A stretch of DNA of 64,000 nt, from assembly GCA_947500035.1 (NCBI GenBank), contig CANMQP010000005.1, positions 682,001-746,000 of the forward strand, in the 5' to 3' direction. This stretch comes from an uncultured Kiloniellaceae bacterium. Its GTDB lineage: Bacteria > Pseudomonadota > Alphaproteobacteria > Kiloniellales > Kiloniellaceae. The notes beneath the pieces are model-generated. The model was not told the origin of the DNA, did no database searches, and saw only the letters and a program-made list of their open reading frames with translations. Positions 27,751 to 35,726 of the stretch are shown one piece after another. Each line of letters opens with the position of its first letter. Position 1 is the first letter of the stretch. A program made the translations under genes and the position numbers.

Positions 27751-28524
27751 ATGGTCAAAATAGCGACCTGGAACGTCAATTCGGTCAACAAACGACTGCC
27801 GAACCTTCTTGAGTGGCTTGAAACTGCCAAACCGGACGTGGCGTTGCTTCAGGAGCTCAAGTGTGTCGAAGACAAGTTTCCACGCCTGGAAATCGAGGCC
27901 GCTGGTTATCAGGTCGCCCTGACCTCGCAGAAAAGCTACAACGGCGTCGCAATGCTGTCCCGCCAAGCCATTGAAGAGGTTCGGATCGGCCTGCCCGGCG
28001 ATGACAGTGACGAGCAGGCGCGTTACGTCGAGGGCAGAACTTTCGGATTGAGGATTGCTGCGCTCTATTTGCCCAACGGCAATCCCGTCTCGAGCGAAAA
28101 GTTCCCATACAAACTCCGCTGGATGGAGCGTTTGCGCAACCACGCCGAGGATTTGCTTCGCAGCGAAGAGCCCGTGATTCTCGGCGGAGACTACAATGTC
28201 ATTCCCAGCGACGATGACGCCTATGACGCCATCAAGTTTCAGGACGACGCCCTGAGCCGTCCCGAATCCCGTCGCGCGTTCAGAGCCCTCCTTAATCTCG
28301 GCTATACGGAAGCCTGGGCAAGCCTGCACAGCGAGCGCCATGTTTACAGCTACTGGGATTACTACGGTCAGGCCTTCGATCACGACAATGGCCTCCGGAT
28401 CGACCACTTACTGCTCTCGCCGCAGGCGGCCGACCGCCTTCAGAAATGTGAAGTCGACCGGGAGCCGCGCGGAAAAGAAAATCCCTCGGATCACACTCCG
28501 GTCTGGTGTGAGCTATCCGAATGA
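27751..28524 (+). CDS. xth: Exodeoxyribonuclease III
   Basis: AP endonuclease/3'-5' exonuclease of base excision repair, 257 residues. The catalytic blocks are all present: IATWNVNSV, LLQELKC (metal Glu), RIAALYLPNGNP, ILGGDYNVIPSDDD, GLRIDHLLLSP, and PSDHTPVWCEL with the catalytic Asp-His. An upstream in-frame TTG (27739) is rejected for ATG 27751, which begins directly at the fold. Confidence 0.94.
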   Translation: MVKIATWNVNSVNKRLPNLLEWLETAKPDVALLQELKCVEDKFPRLEIEAAGYQVALTSQKSYNGVAMLSRQAIEEVRIGLPGDDSDEQARYVEGRTFGLRIAALYLPNGNPVSSEKFPYKLRWMERLRNHAEDLLRSEEPVILGGDYNVIPSDDDAYDAIKFQDDALSRPESRRAFRALLNLGYTEAWASLHSERHVYSYWDYYGQAFDHDNGLRIDHLLLSPQAADRLQKCEVDREPRGKENPSDHTPVWCELSE

Positions 28525-28579
28525 ATGCGGCGTTTAGCTGCGGATCCCCACGTCTCATGCCACAGACCGAAGGGCCCTG

Positions 28580-29353
28580 ATGCCGTTTATTCTGCCCCTT
28601 GATGACGACAATCCCCGGATCAGGCTTCCGCACCCCTGGGTAAACTGGACGCTGATCGGCCTCTGCTTCACGGTTTTCCTGATTCAGGCCGTGAGTCCGC
28701 CCGCTATCGAATTCAATCTCATAAAGACCTTCGGGGCTATCCCCAGGCTTGTCGTGGGCAGCCCTTTCGAGAGCTTTACGTCCATTGGCATGCCGGCCAT
28801 TGCGAGCATCGTCACCTACGCCTTTCTGCACGGTGATATCATTCATCTGCTGTTGAATATGCTGGTTTTATGGGTCTACGGCGACAACGTCGAAGACTCG
28901 ATGGGGCACGTCAACTACCTCATTTTCTACGCGATTTGCGGTGTTTTGGCTGTATTCAGCCAGATCCTGATCGATCCCTCGTCCGTAAGCCCGATTATCG
29001 GCGCCAGCGGGGCGATCGCCGGCGTGATGGGGGCCTATTTCGTGCTCTATCCCAAAGCCCGCCTGTTGGTCCCCATTTTCATTTTCCCGGTCTATCTGCC
29101 CGCGTATCTCGTGCTTTCCTTTTGGATGCTGTTTCAGATTATGGCGGCCTTTCAGGCAGATTCAGCCGTTGCAGGCGTCGCCTGGTGGGCGCACATCGGC
29201 GGGTTCGTGGCCGGCGTTGTTCTTATTAAGTTCTTCCGTCACAAGGTGCACTTCGATGTCGCCCCCCACGAGTTGCCAAAGGGGATCGAAATCAACAGTT
29301 TCTCGCGTGACCGGAACCCCAAACGGGCGCGCAGCCGGCAGGATGAGAGTTAA
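28580..29353 (+). CDS. Rhomboid family intramembrane serine protease
   Basis: 257 residues with six or so transmembrane segments. Catalytic Ser in GASGAIAGVMGAYFVLYP (about residue 143) and catalytic His in WWAHIGGFVAGVVL (about residue 202); the HGDIIHLLLNMLVLWVYGDNVED block is the conserved helix 2-loop. The C-terminal tail is basic (KRARSRQDES). Substrates unknown. The stop overlaps the convergent gene at 29350 by 4 bases. Confidence 0.93.
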   Translation: MPFILPLDDDNPRIRLPHPWVNWTLIGLCFTVFLIQAVSPPAIEFNLIKTFGAIPRLVVGSPFESFTSIGMPAIASIVTYAFLHGDIIHLLLNMLVLWVYGDNVEDSMGHVNYLIFYAICGVLAVFSQILIDPSSVSPIIGASGAIAGVMGAYFVLYPKARLLVPIFIFPVYLPAYLVLSFWMLFQIMAAFQADSAVAGVAWWAHIGGFVAGVVLIKFFRHKVHFDVAPHELPKGIEINSFSRDRNPKRARSRQDES

Positions 29354-29823
29354 CCCCGCAGCAGATCCCGGTGCCGATTCATCTCAAGGATAAAGCTGTC
29401 GAGTTTCTCGGCGAAATGGCCTTTCTGCATCCCGAGCACCGCGATCCTGTTTTCATCGTCCAAGCGGTCTAGCAGCCGCGTTGTTCCAACCGGAATTTCC
29501 CATATTGCAGAGCTTTTCCTGGGGCCATCGTATTGTGGGTCGACGAGGAAGCTGACAACGAGTGTGCAGCCGTATGCCTGAGTAGCGGATCGTATCGTCC
29601 AGTGTTCGTCGGCCCACCAATCGGACTCGCCGTCAATCTGAACCACTTGCCAGCCGCTTCGGGTCAGTGCCGCACGTATCTGATCCCGGAAATTCTTCTT
29701 TGCAGCCGCAGAATCTAAGTAATCTCTCAGATTCCCAACAAACAGCGCCGTTAATAAAGCGGAACCACGCCAGTCACAAAAATACTCGTTGGATTTTACA
29801 CAAATCAAGGTTGAATAGCACAA
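29350..29823 (-). CDS. Hypothetical protein
   Basis: 157 residues, family not recognised. Soluble, with a tryptophan-rich centre (ESDWWADEHWTIRS) and a beta-rich pattern (GCTLVVSFLVDPQY, IWEIPVGTT). The C-terminus ends in the conserved-looking EKLDSFILEMNRHRDLLRG. The true start may be downstream of the first ATG because the first 20 residues are unremarkable. Convergent with the rhomboid gene and divergent from cheZ. Confidence 0.55.
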   Translation of the reverse strand: MCYSTLICVKSNEYFCDWRGSALLTALFVGNLRDYLDSAAAKKNFRDQIRAALTRSGWQVVQIDGESDWWADEHWTIRSATQAYGCTLVVSFLVDPQYDGPRKSSAIWEIPVGTTRLLDRLDDENRIAVLGMQKGHFAEKLDSFILEMNRHRDLLRG

Positions 29824-29967
29824 TACGGTGACTTCTATAGTTTAGTTAAACGCCGACACTTCCGGTCAGTGACAGCTGCGCATAATCATAAATCTTTAAG
29901 GACTGCTGGCTTATACATCGGGGTGCGCTGATGCGCAGTTTGGATCATTGAGTGAGTGGTGGGGGTC

Positions 29968-30753
29968 ATGTCGCAAAGCGTACCTGTCAAAGAGTTTTCC
30001 GCGGAGCGTGAGCTTCGTATGCGTCAGCACAGTCGCCTGCTGAACGGCAAAGATGGCGCAGACGGCCAGGCCTTGGCCAGTGTTATGGCGGCCACCGACG
30101 GCTCCGGTGTCACAAACGCGGAGATTCTGGAAGCCATCAAGGAGCTTGGCGAGAAGCTCGTTGCCGGCGGTGGTGTTGCAACAGAAGACGGGCTCTGCCC
30201 GGACGATGAGAAGACGGCAATCGAAGAAGCCCGTGACGTGCGCATTGAGATCGCACAGATGGTGCGCTCGATCGGACGCGCCAAGGCTGAAATCGCCTCG
30301 ATCAAGCACCCTCTCGCCAGTGAAGGCGAAGACAAGGTCAATCGGGCTTCGAGCGAGCTGGACGCGATCGTTCTGGACACGGAAACCGCGACCAACAAGA
30401 TTCTGGCAGGCAACGAGAATATCGAATCGGCGATCAACAAGCTCAACACTACCCACCACGACGATCCGGACGTTCAGGCAATGGCGGAAGACGTTGCCTT
30501 TAACGTGATCGAAATCCTGGAAGCCTGCAACTTCCAGGACATCACAGGCCAGCGGATTACCAAGGTCGTCAACACCCTGCGCTACATCGAAGACCGCATT
30601 CTGGCAATGATCTCGATCTGGGGCGTGGAAGCCTTCAGCGACCTGCCGGTTGAGGTTGAGGACGAGCGCGAAGGCGACGATGCTTTGATGAACGGCCCGG
30701 CCATCGCGAATGAGGGTATCTCACAGGACGACATCGACGCACTGTTCGATTAG
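29968..30753 (+). CDS. cheZ: Chemotaxis protein phosphatase CheZ
   Basis: 261 residues, largely alpha-helical (four-helix bundle dimer). The catalytic Gln lies in NFQDITGQRITKVVNTL (about residue 190), matching the conserved DFQDLTGQ of CheZ. The extreme C-terminus ISQDDIDALFD is the CheY-binding tail. It dephosphorylates CheY-P in flagellar switching. No other che or flagellar genes are in the window. GTG starts at 29956/29959 also fit; ATG 29968 has GGGGG close upstream. Confidence 0.92.
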   Translation: MSQSVPVKEFSAERELRMRQHSRLLNGKDGADGQALASVMAATDGSGVTNAEILEAIKELGEKLVAGGGVATEDGLCPDDEKTAIEEARDVRIEIAQMVRSIGRAKAEIASIKHPLASEGEDKVNRASSELDAIVLDTETATNKILAGNENIESAINKLNTTHHDDPDVQAMAEDVAFNVIEILEACNFQDITGQRITKVVNTLRYIEDRILAMISIWGVEAFSDLPVEVEDEREGDDALMNGPAIANEGISQDDIDALFD

Positions 30754-30824
30754 GTTGGGAACTCCTATTCTTTGACGGTCCTGACGATAAAATTATGTTT
30801 TCTGGCAAGGAGTTAAGAGCGGAG

Positions 30825-31232
30825 CGATGCCGCATAGATCCACCGGGCATCGTGACCCCATAGCTGAAAGACGGGCGACACGACGCTGTCCAGAACGTGG
30901 TTCCCAGAACTCATAATCTTATCGCCTGGGGACCACGTCCCGGATGGGTCGTATTTTGCCTGGTTTTAGGGGCGTCGACCCCTCTCACCGGGCCTACAGG
31001 CCCGCTTTCGAGACCACTCCTGCCTAAAACCCGGCAAAATACGATCAAGACCATCAAAGAATATGAGTCCTCAACCTAATATCCCGAATCTGAAATTCAC
31101 TTCATTGAATTTCAGATTCAACGGGACACTAACTCATTGAATCTAGTGTGATTCAGTCTCTAAAACTCGCCGCAGATTATGCGGCGAACTTCAGAAACAT
31201 CACACTAACGCCTGAACTCAAATCTTTCAGAG
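30825..31232. ncRNA. Dense multi-hairpin intergenic region, candidate structured RNA
   Basis: No convincing ORF lies in 30754-31317. Successive inverted repeats fill it: 7 bp (30825-30831/30846-30852); 13 bp with one G-T pair (30895-30907/30926-30938); 21 of 22 bp (30949-30970/31023-31044) enclosing two small hairpins (30968-30983, 30989-31004); 14 bp perfect (31086-31099/31106-31119); 9 bp (31144-31152/31199-31207) enclosing a 7-bp hairpin (31168-31174/31180-31186). The arm 31144-31149 can alternatively pair with 31126-31131. Orientation and function are unknown; it does not match tmRNA, RNase P or SRP sequences I know. Confidence 0.45.
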
Positions 31233-31234
31233 AA

Positions 31235-31265
31235 AAAAGGCGGAGGCTTTAGGCCTCCGCCTTTT
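31235..31265. terminator. Bidirectional terminator between cheZ region and ilvD
   Basis: A 9-bp GC stem (31239-31247 with 31253-31261, 5-base loop) is extended by A/T pairs on both sides, giving T-runs on either strand. It closes convergent transcription from the cheZ side and from ilvD. Confidence 0.85.
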
Positions 31266-31317
31266 CTTTTGCTATCACCGGCCCAAAAACAGCGCCGGCT
31301 TGCGCATGATCGGATCG

Positions 31318-33051
31318 CTAAATGTCCGCGAATACGTGCGTTTCGGCTTTCCCGCCCGGATGGGTCACAGCCCCCTCGTAGGCCGGACCCACCGTCTGGG
31401 CATAGCGCCAGATTGCACCGGACTGGAAATCGTGCGTCCGGGGTTTCCAGTCTTTCCGGCGGCGTTCCAGCTCTTCGTCGCTAAGATCGACGGTGATGCT
31501 GCCTTCTTCCGCATCGATGGTGATCATATCGCCGTCTTTGAGCAATCCGATGGGACCCGCGACAGCAGCTTCCGGGCCAACGTGGCCGATGCAGAAGCCG
31601 CGGGTCGCGCCCGAGAAGCGGCCGTCGGTGATCAGAGCCACTTTATCGCCCATTCCCTGGCCGTAGAGCGCTGCCGTGGTGGCCAGCATCTCACGCATGC
31701 CGGGTCCGCCCTTGGGGCCTTCGTTGCGGATAACCAGGACTTCGCCTTCCTTATAGCTGCGCTCTTCGACAGCGGCAAAGGCGTCTTCCTCGCACTCGAA
31801 GACCCGCGCCGGACCGGTGAACTTGAGTTGCGTCATGCCAGCGATCTTCACGATGGCACCTTCCGGCGCCAGATTACCCTTCAGGCCAACCACACCGCCG
31901 GTCGGCGAGAGGGGACTGGAGGTCGGGCGGATAATGTCCTGATCGCTCGGAAAGGTTACCTTTTCCATCTGCTCGGCAATGGTCTCGCCGGTCACGGTGA
32001 GGCAGTCGCCATGCAGGTATCCACCGTCGAACAACGCCTTCATCAGGACCTGGACGCCGCCGATCTCGTACATGTCCTTGGCAACATAACGTCCGCCCGG
32101 CTTGAGGTCCGCGATGTACGGGGTTTCACGGAAGATCTTGGTGACGTCTTCCAGGTCGAAGTCGACACCGATCTCGTTGGCGATCGCGGGCAAGTGCAGA
32201 CCCGCATTCGTCGAGCCGCCGGACGCCGCAACGATGCGCGCGGCATTTTCCAGAGACTTGCGGGTTACGACATCGCGTGGACGGATCCCCAATGCGATGC
32301 ACTTCATCACGGCTTCACCCGAAGCTTCCGCATAGGCATCGCGGGATTCGTATGGGGCGGGTGCGCCGGCGGAATAGGGAATTGCGAGCCCCATGGCTTC
32401 AGAGACGCAGGCCATGGTGTTTGCCGTGAACTGACCGCCGCAGGAGCCCGCCGAGGGACAGGCAACACACTCGATCTGGTGGAGCTCTTCATCGGAGATC
32501 TTGCCTGCCGAATGCGCACCGACCGCTTCGAAAACATCCTGGACGGTGATGTCCTTGCCTTTATGGCGGCCCGGGAGGATAGAGCCGCCGTACATGAAGA
32601 TCGAGGGGACGTTCAGCCGGACCATCGCCATCATCATGCCCGGCAGAGACTTGTCGCAACCGGCCAGCCCGACGAGCGCATCGTAACAGTGTCCGCGCAT
32701 GGTCAATTCAACGGAGTCCGCAATCAGGTCCCGGCTGACCAGCGAAGCTTTCATGCCCGAGTGGCCCATGGCGATGCCATCCGTCACCGTGATGGTCGTG
32801 AACTCTCGCGGGGTTCCCGCGGCTGATTTCACACCTTTTTTGACGGCCTGGGCCTGACGGGCAAGAGAGATATTGCAGGGAGCCGCCTCGTTCCAACAGG
32901 TCGCCACGCCGACAAAAGGCCGCGCAATTTCTTCGTCTGTCATCCCCATCGCATAGTAGTAGGAACGATGTGGCGCGGAAGCCGGTCCAACCGAAACGTG
33001 CCGGCTGGGCAGTTTCGACTTATCGAAGTCGGGGTTGCTCTTGAGTGGCAT
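31318..33051 (-). CDS. ilvD: Dihydroxy-acid dehydratase
   Basis: Fe-S enzyme of branched-chain amino acid synthesis (dihydroxyvalerate to ketoacid). 577 residues. Cluster cysteines are in [22 protein letters not shown] and [18 protein letters not shown]; the C-terminal FIGHVGPEA-like [15 protein letters not shown] and RFSGATRGF (catalytic Ser) are present. The ORF is open to 33297, but ATG 33051, preceded by GGGAG, begins at the usual N-terminus ([16 protein letters not shown]). Confidence 0.96.
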   Translation of the reverse strand: MPLKSNPDFDKSKLPSRHVSVGPASAPHRSYYYAMGMTDEEIARPFVGVATCWNEAAPCNISLARQAQAVKKGVKSAAGTPREFTTITVTDGIAMGHSGMKASLVSRDLIADSVELTMRGHCYDALVGLAGCDKSLPGMMMAMVRLNVPSIFMYGGSILPGRHKGKDITVQDVFEAVGAHSAGKISDEELHQIECVACPSAGSCGGQFTANTMACVSEAMGLAIPYSAGAPAPYESRDAYAEASGEAVMKCIALGIRPRDVVTRKSLENAARIVAASGGSTNAGLHLPAIANEIGVDFDLEDVTKIFRETPYIADLKPGGRYVAKDMYEIGGVQVLMKALFDGGYLHGDCLTVTGETIAEQMEKVTFPSDQDIIRPTSSPLSPTGGVVGLKGNLAPEGAIVKIAGMTQLKFTGPARVFECEEDAFAAVEERSYKEGEVLVIRNEGPKGGPGMREMLATTAALYGQGMGDKVALITDGRFSGATRGFCIGHVGPEAAVAGPIGLLKDGDMITIDAEEGSITVDLSDEELERRRKDWKPRTHDFQSGAIWRYAQTVGPAYEGAVTHPGGKAETHVFADI

Positions 33052-33323
33052 GACACTCCCTCTGCTGAATCTTGTTATTGTCCACCTCGGAGCTGCCCTT
33101 TTGCTGGGCTTGAGCTCCAGAATACCGCGCGCAGAATAGCGATGCCCCCGGCTCCATACCAACATTATTAATGCACGACACCCGGGCGTGAACTGCATGG
33201 AAAAGAGGATGCTATTGCGTTGGAAAGACTGTTCAGATGCCAGGATTGAGCAGCAGGCAGAGTGGTCCGGTGGGCAGAGGTGCCAAGAACAATCCAATAC
33301 CGGAAGTCAGCAAAGGGGCTGAA

Positions 33324-33800
33324 TTACTGAGCATCTATGATCTCTGCGACAGCGTCTTGCAATGCTTTGCCGCAGGTTTGAGCAGATGATTTTGTGTATT
33401 GGCCCATTCTCTGTTCAGACCCCCTTGCCTCAGACTTCGGCAAGGCCAATGCGCGGGCTTTAAGTTCAGCGTGGCTCTCTCCATCTATGTAAGCCAAAAT
33501 AAATGTCATGTCAGACGCTCTAAGCCACTTCTCCGCCTCGCTAATCTGGCAATCGCAGAAGGCTTTGTGCACTGCGTCTGGGTAAATTCTGCTACGTGTG
33601 CGCATGACTTGGGTAACGCAGTGGCGATAGTACCTTTCCTGCATATTTCCAGACCAGAATGGCTCGGAGGCTATGGCAGAGTGATTGGTGCTCGGTTTAA
33701 AACCGAAAGCGAAAAGCAATACGGCCACAGCAAGCAGATTCATAGCAATCGGGCGGGCAATAGCGCCTTTCATTCGATCTTCCATTTTATTGGGTCTCAT
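33324..33800 (-). CDS. CxCQ-family membrane-anchored protein, third of tandem triplet
   Basis: 158 residues, not a family I recognise. An N-terminal hydrophobic helix (MNLLAVAVLLFAFGF) anchors or exports it. The extracytoplasmic part has Cys (YRHCVTQ), then AFCDCQISEAEKWLRASDMTF, and a last Cys (AQTCGKAL). The ATG overlaps the stop of the next upstream paralogue (ATGA). It is the most diverged of three paralogues (Pro to Ala in the WLxPSDM core, and the E/K-rich spacing changed). The role is unknown; four invariant cysteines suggest disulfides or metal/heme binding. Confidence 0.7.
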   Translation of the reverse strand: MRPNKMEDRMKGAIARPIAMNLLAVAVLLFAFGFKPSTNHSAIASEPFWSGNMQERYYRHCVTQVMRTRSRIYPDAVHKAFCDCQISEAEKWLRASDMTFILAYIDGESHAELKARALALPKSEARGSEQRMGQYTKSSAQTCGKALQDAVAEIIDAQ

Positions 33801-34246
33801 AAACCTGGCCCCTGAATGTCTTCCTTTGTTAAGCCCGCATTGAGTGCCACCTTCGCGCATGTTGGAAGAAGGGACGCCCGGAGTTGGTTTATTCGTCCCA
33901 GAAACTCTTGTTGTTCCGGTTTTGATAGATCTCTCGTGAACTCCTCCACTTCAGTCCATCCCTTCCGGCCATCGACGGCAGCAAAGTGAACCGTCATATC
34001 CGATGGTTGAAGCCATCTCTTCATTTCGGACACCTGGCAATTACAAACAACCTCCTGGATCGCCGATGCTTGCCCCTCGGATTCCTTGATGCAGGAAGCA
34101 TGAATGCGGCTAACCAGATGATCCGACCATACCGCTTCGGGCGTTGCTGCAGGTTCGTCGAAGCCCCAGTTGAACACGATCCCAACAGTAACAACACCGA
34201 CCGCAACCACGGCATATCCAATCTTGGTTCTACTTGCTCTTCCCAT
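33797..34246 (-). CDS. CxCQ-family membrane-anchored protein, second of tandem triplet
   Basis: 149 residues. An N-terminal helix (IGYAVVAVGVVTVGIVF), then HASCIKESEG, VVCNCQVSEMKRWLQPSDMT (core, about residues 75-95), ...EQQEFLGRINQLR, and a final LLPTCAKVALNAGL. ATG 34246 is chosen; the open frame extends further but lacks a helix-compatible N-terminus. 37 bases separate it from the first paralogue and 4 bases overlap the third, so the three form one operon. Confidence 0.72.
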   Translation of the reverse strand: MGRASRTKIGYAVVAVGVVTVGIVFNWGFDEPAATPEAVWSDHLVSRIHASCIKESEGQASAIQEVVCNCQVSEMKRWLQPSDMTVHFAAVDGRKGWTEVEEFTRDLSKPEQQEFLGRINQLRASLLPTCAKVALNAGLTKEDIQGPGL

Positions 34247-34283
34247 AGCCTGCCTTCTTTGGCATCGGTCGAATGAACCAGGT

Positions 34284-34730
34284 CTACTGAACGGCGCGTT
34301 CGGCCAGCGCTGCGTCAAGACCGGCTTTAAAGCAGCTTCGCAGAGTCGATTCCCGATAGAGCTCGGTGCGCTCGATAAAGGCGCGCTGCTCGGATCGGGA
34401 CAGGGTTTTGGATTGGGCGACCATCTCACGCAGGCCGGTTCTTCCCTTCGTGGCTGCCAGAAAAACCGCCATATCCGAGGGCTTAAGCCATCGCTTCATC
34501 TCGGCCACCTGACAGTTGCAAACCGCCTGGTGGACGACTGGCGATCGGGTTTTGCTCTTTCTGATTTCTCTTATGCAGGAGGCATGAAATCCACTGACCA
34601 CCTCTTCCGGCCACTTGGGATCCGACGTGGCCACTGATTGCCGCGTGTTGAGGTTCAGGAGAATGATCGCCGCCGCTGCAGCAAAGATCAGCAGGCTGAT
34701 CGCTGTTTTGCGCTTATAAAGCCCCTGCAT
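34284..34730 (-). CDS. CxCQ-family membrane-anchored protein, first of tandem triplet
   Basis: 148 residues. A basic start and helix (KTAISLLIFAAAAAIILL), then GFHASCIREIR, AVCNCQVAEMKRWLKPSDMA, ...SEQRAFIERTELYRES, LRSCFKAGLDAAL. Nearly the same core as its neighbour, so a recent duplication. No recognised domain. The set lies between ilvD and a DDAH-like enzyme, neither of which suggests a function. Confidence 0.72.
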   Translation of the reverse strand: MQGLYKRKTAISLLIFAAAAAIILLNLNTRQSVATSDPKWPEEVVSGFHASCIREIRKSKTRSPVVHQAVCNCQVAEMKRWLKPSDMAVFLAATKGRTGLREMVAQSKTLSRSEQRAFIERTELYRESTLRSCFKAGLDAALAERAVQ

Positions 34731-34886
34731 TCGTTTCGCCTTTCGATTGTGCGCGTATAGGTCGAAAGACTATTAAAGACACAATAATGGTTAAGAATTC
34801 TTGAGCATAAACGCGCGCAATTTTCTGCCAACAAAGTCTGTTTGGCACCTGAATCATACGACTGCGAGTGGTTGCGAATGCCAGTG

Positions 34887-35690
34887 TTACGGCTGGGATT
34901 GACTCAGCCAGCGAAGGGACATGCAAGAGAGACCAGCATCGATCTTGGCGATTTCCGAGGTTTTGAGCGTTACCAGTTTGTACCCGGCTCTTTCGAGCAA
35001 GGCGGATGTTCCCGGAAAACCCTCACCAAGGAAGACATGATCATTGATGCGCAGAGCATTTGCAGCCCCCTCCTCGCCCTCGGGGACAATCAAGGTTTCG
35101 AAATCCGAGAACACACCGGACTCTGCCAACCTTTGAGTTGAGAGAATGGTCGTGTCGTCTATGAGAGAACAATCCGACTTAAAGTGAAGGACGTTCGCTG
35201 GCGTTTGGACGATTTCACCCTTCCGACCCAGTTCGGCAAGGCAGGACATGAGCGATTCGGCGCCGTCGCGGTCGGTTCGGGCTGAGAGGCCGATCATCAC
35301 GCGGTCGGAAGTCGTTAGAATATCACCACCGTCCACATATCCTGACGCCAGTTCAAGGACCCGACCAAAGCGGTCGCGCAGGACAGGCGCAATGGCGGCC
35401 GTTTCACCCTCCCGGCTGCCAACGCCCGGGCGTAGCAAAATGGCACCCTCCTGAAACACCAGGGCCGGATCTTCGACAAATATAGAGTCCGGGAAGGCTT
35501 CCAACGGCTCCAGAACCTGTACCTCGACACCTGCATCTCGGAGGGCATCCAAGTACGCATCATGCTCAGCAACGACGGCCTCGAAGTCCGGATCCTCTTG
35601 ACCGCCCGCACGCAGGCCCTTCACCACCGACGCCCCTGGTTTTCGGGCAATCGCAGAGTCAAAGTCGAATGCGCGCAGAGGTTTCGCCAT
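34887..35690 (-). CDS. Dimethylarginine dimethylaminohydrolase-like (amidinotransferase fold) protein
   Basis: 267-residue hydrolase of the guanidino-group modifying superfamily. Blocks: FPDSIFVEDPALVF, RPGVGSREGET, GYVDGGDILTTSDRVMIGLSART, catalytic His in NVLHFKSDCSLIDD (about residue 166), catalytic Cys in DAGLSCMSLRW (about residue 257). The expected reaction is dimethylarginine to citrulline plus dimethylamine, or another Arg-derived substrate. Standing alone 36 bases after valS, the substrate is not confirmed by context. Confidence 0.88.
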   Translation of the reverse strand: MAKPLRAFDFDSAIARKPGASVVKGLRAGGQEDPDFEAVVAEHDAYLDALRDAGVEVQVLEPLEAFPDSIFVEDPALVFQEGAILLRPGVGSREGETAAIAPVLRDRFGRVLELASGYVDGGDILTTSDRVMIGLSARTDRDGAESLMSCLAELGRKGEIVQTPANVLHFKSDCSLIDDTTILSTQRLAESGVFSDFETLIVPEGEEGAANALRINDHVFLGEGFPGTSALLERAGYKLVTLKTSEIAKIDAGLSCMSLRWLSQSQP

Positions 35691-35726
35691 TGGTTTCTCT
35701 TTCAGGCGAGCGAGCCCGGGATGGCG

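Noticed and set aside
30897-31079. 60-residue ORF between cheZ and ilvD
   Set aside because: It runs through the long inverted repeats, has no ribosome binding site, and its peptide is arranged by the palindromes; a structured non-coding region explains it better.
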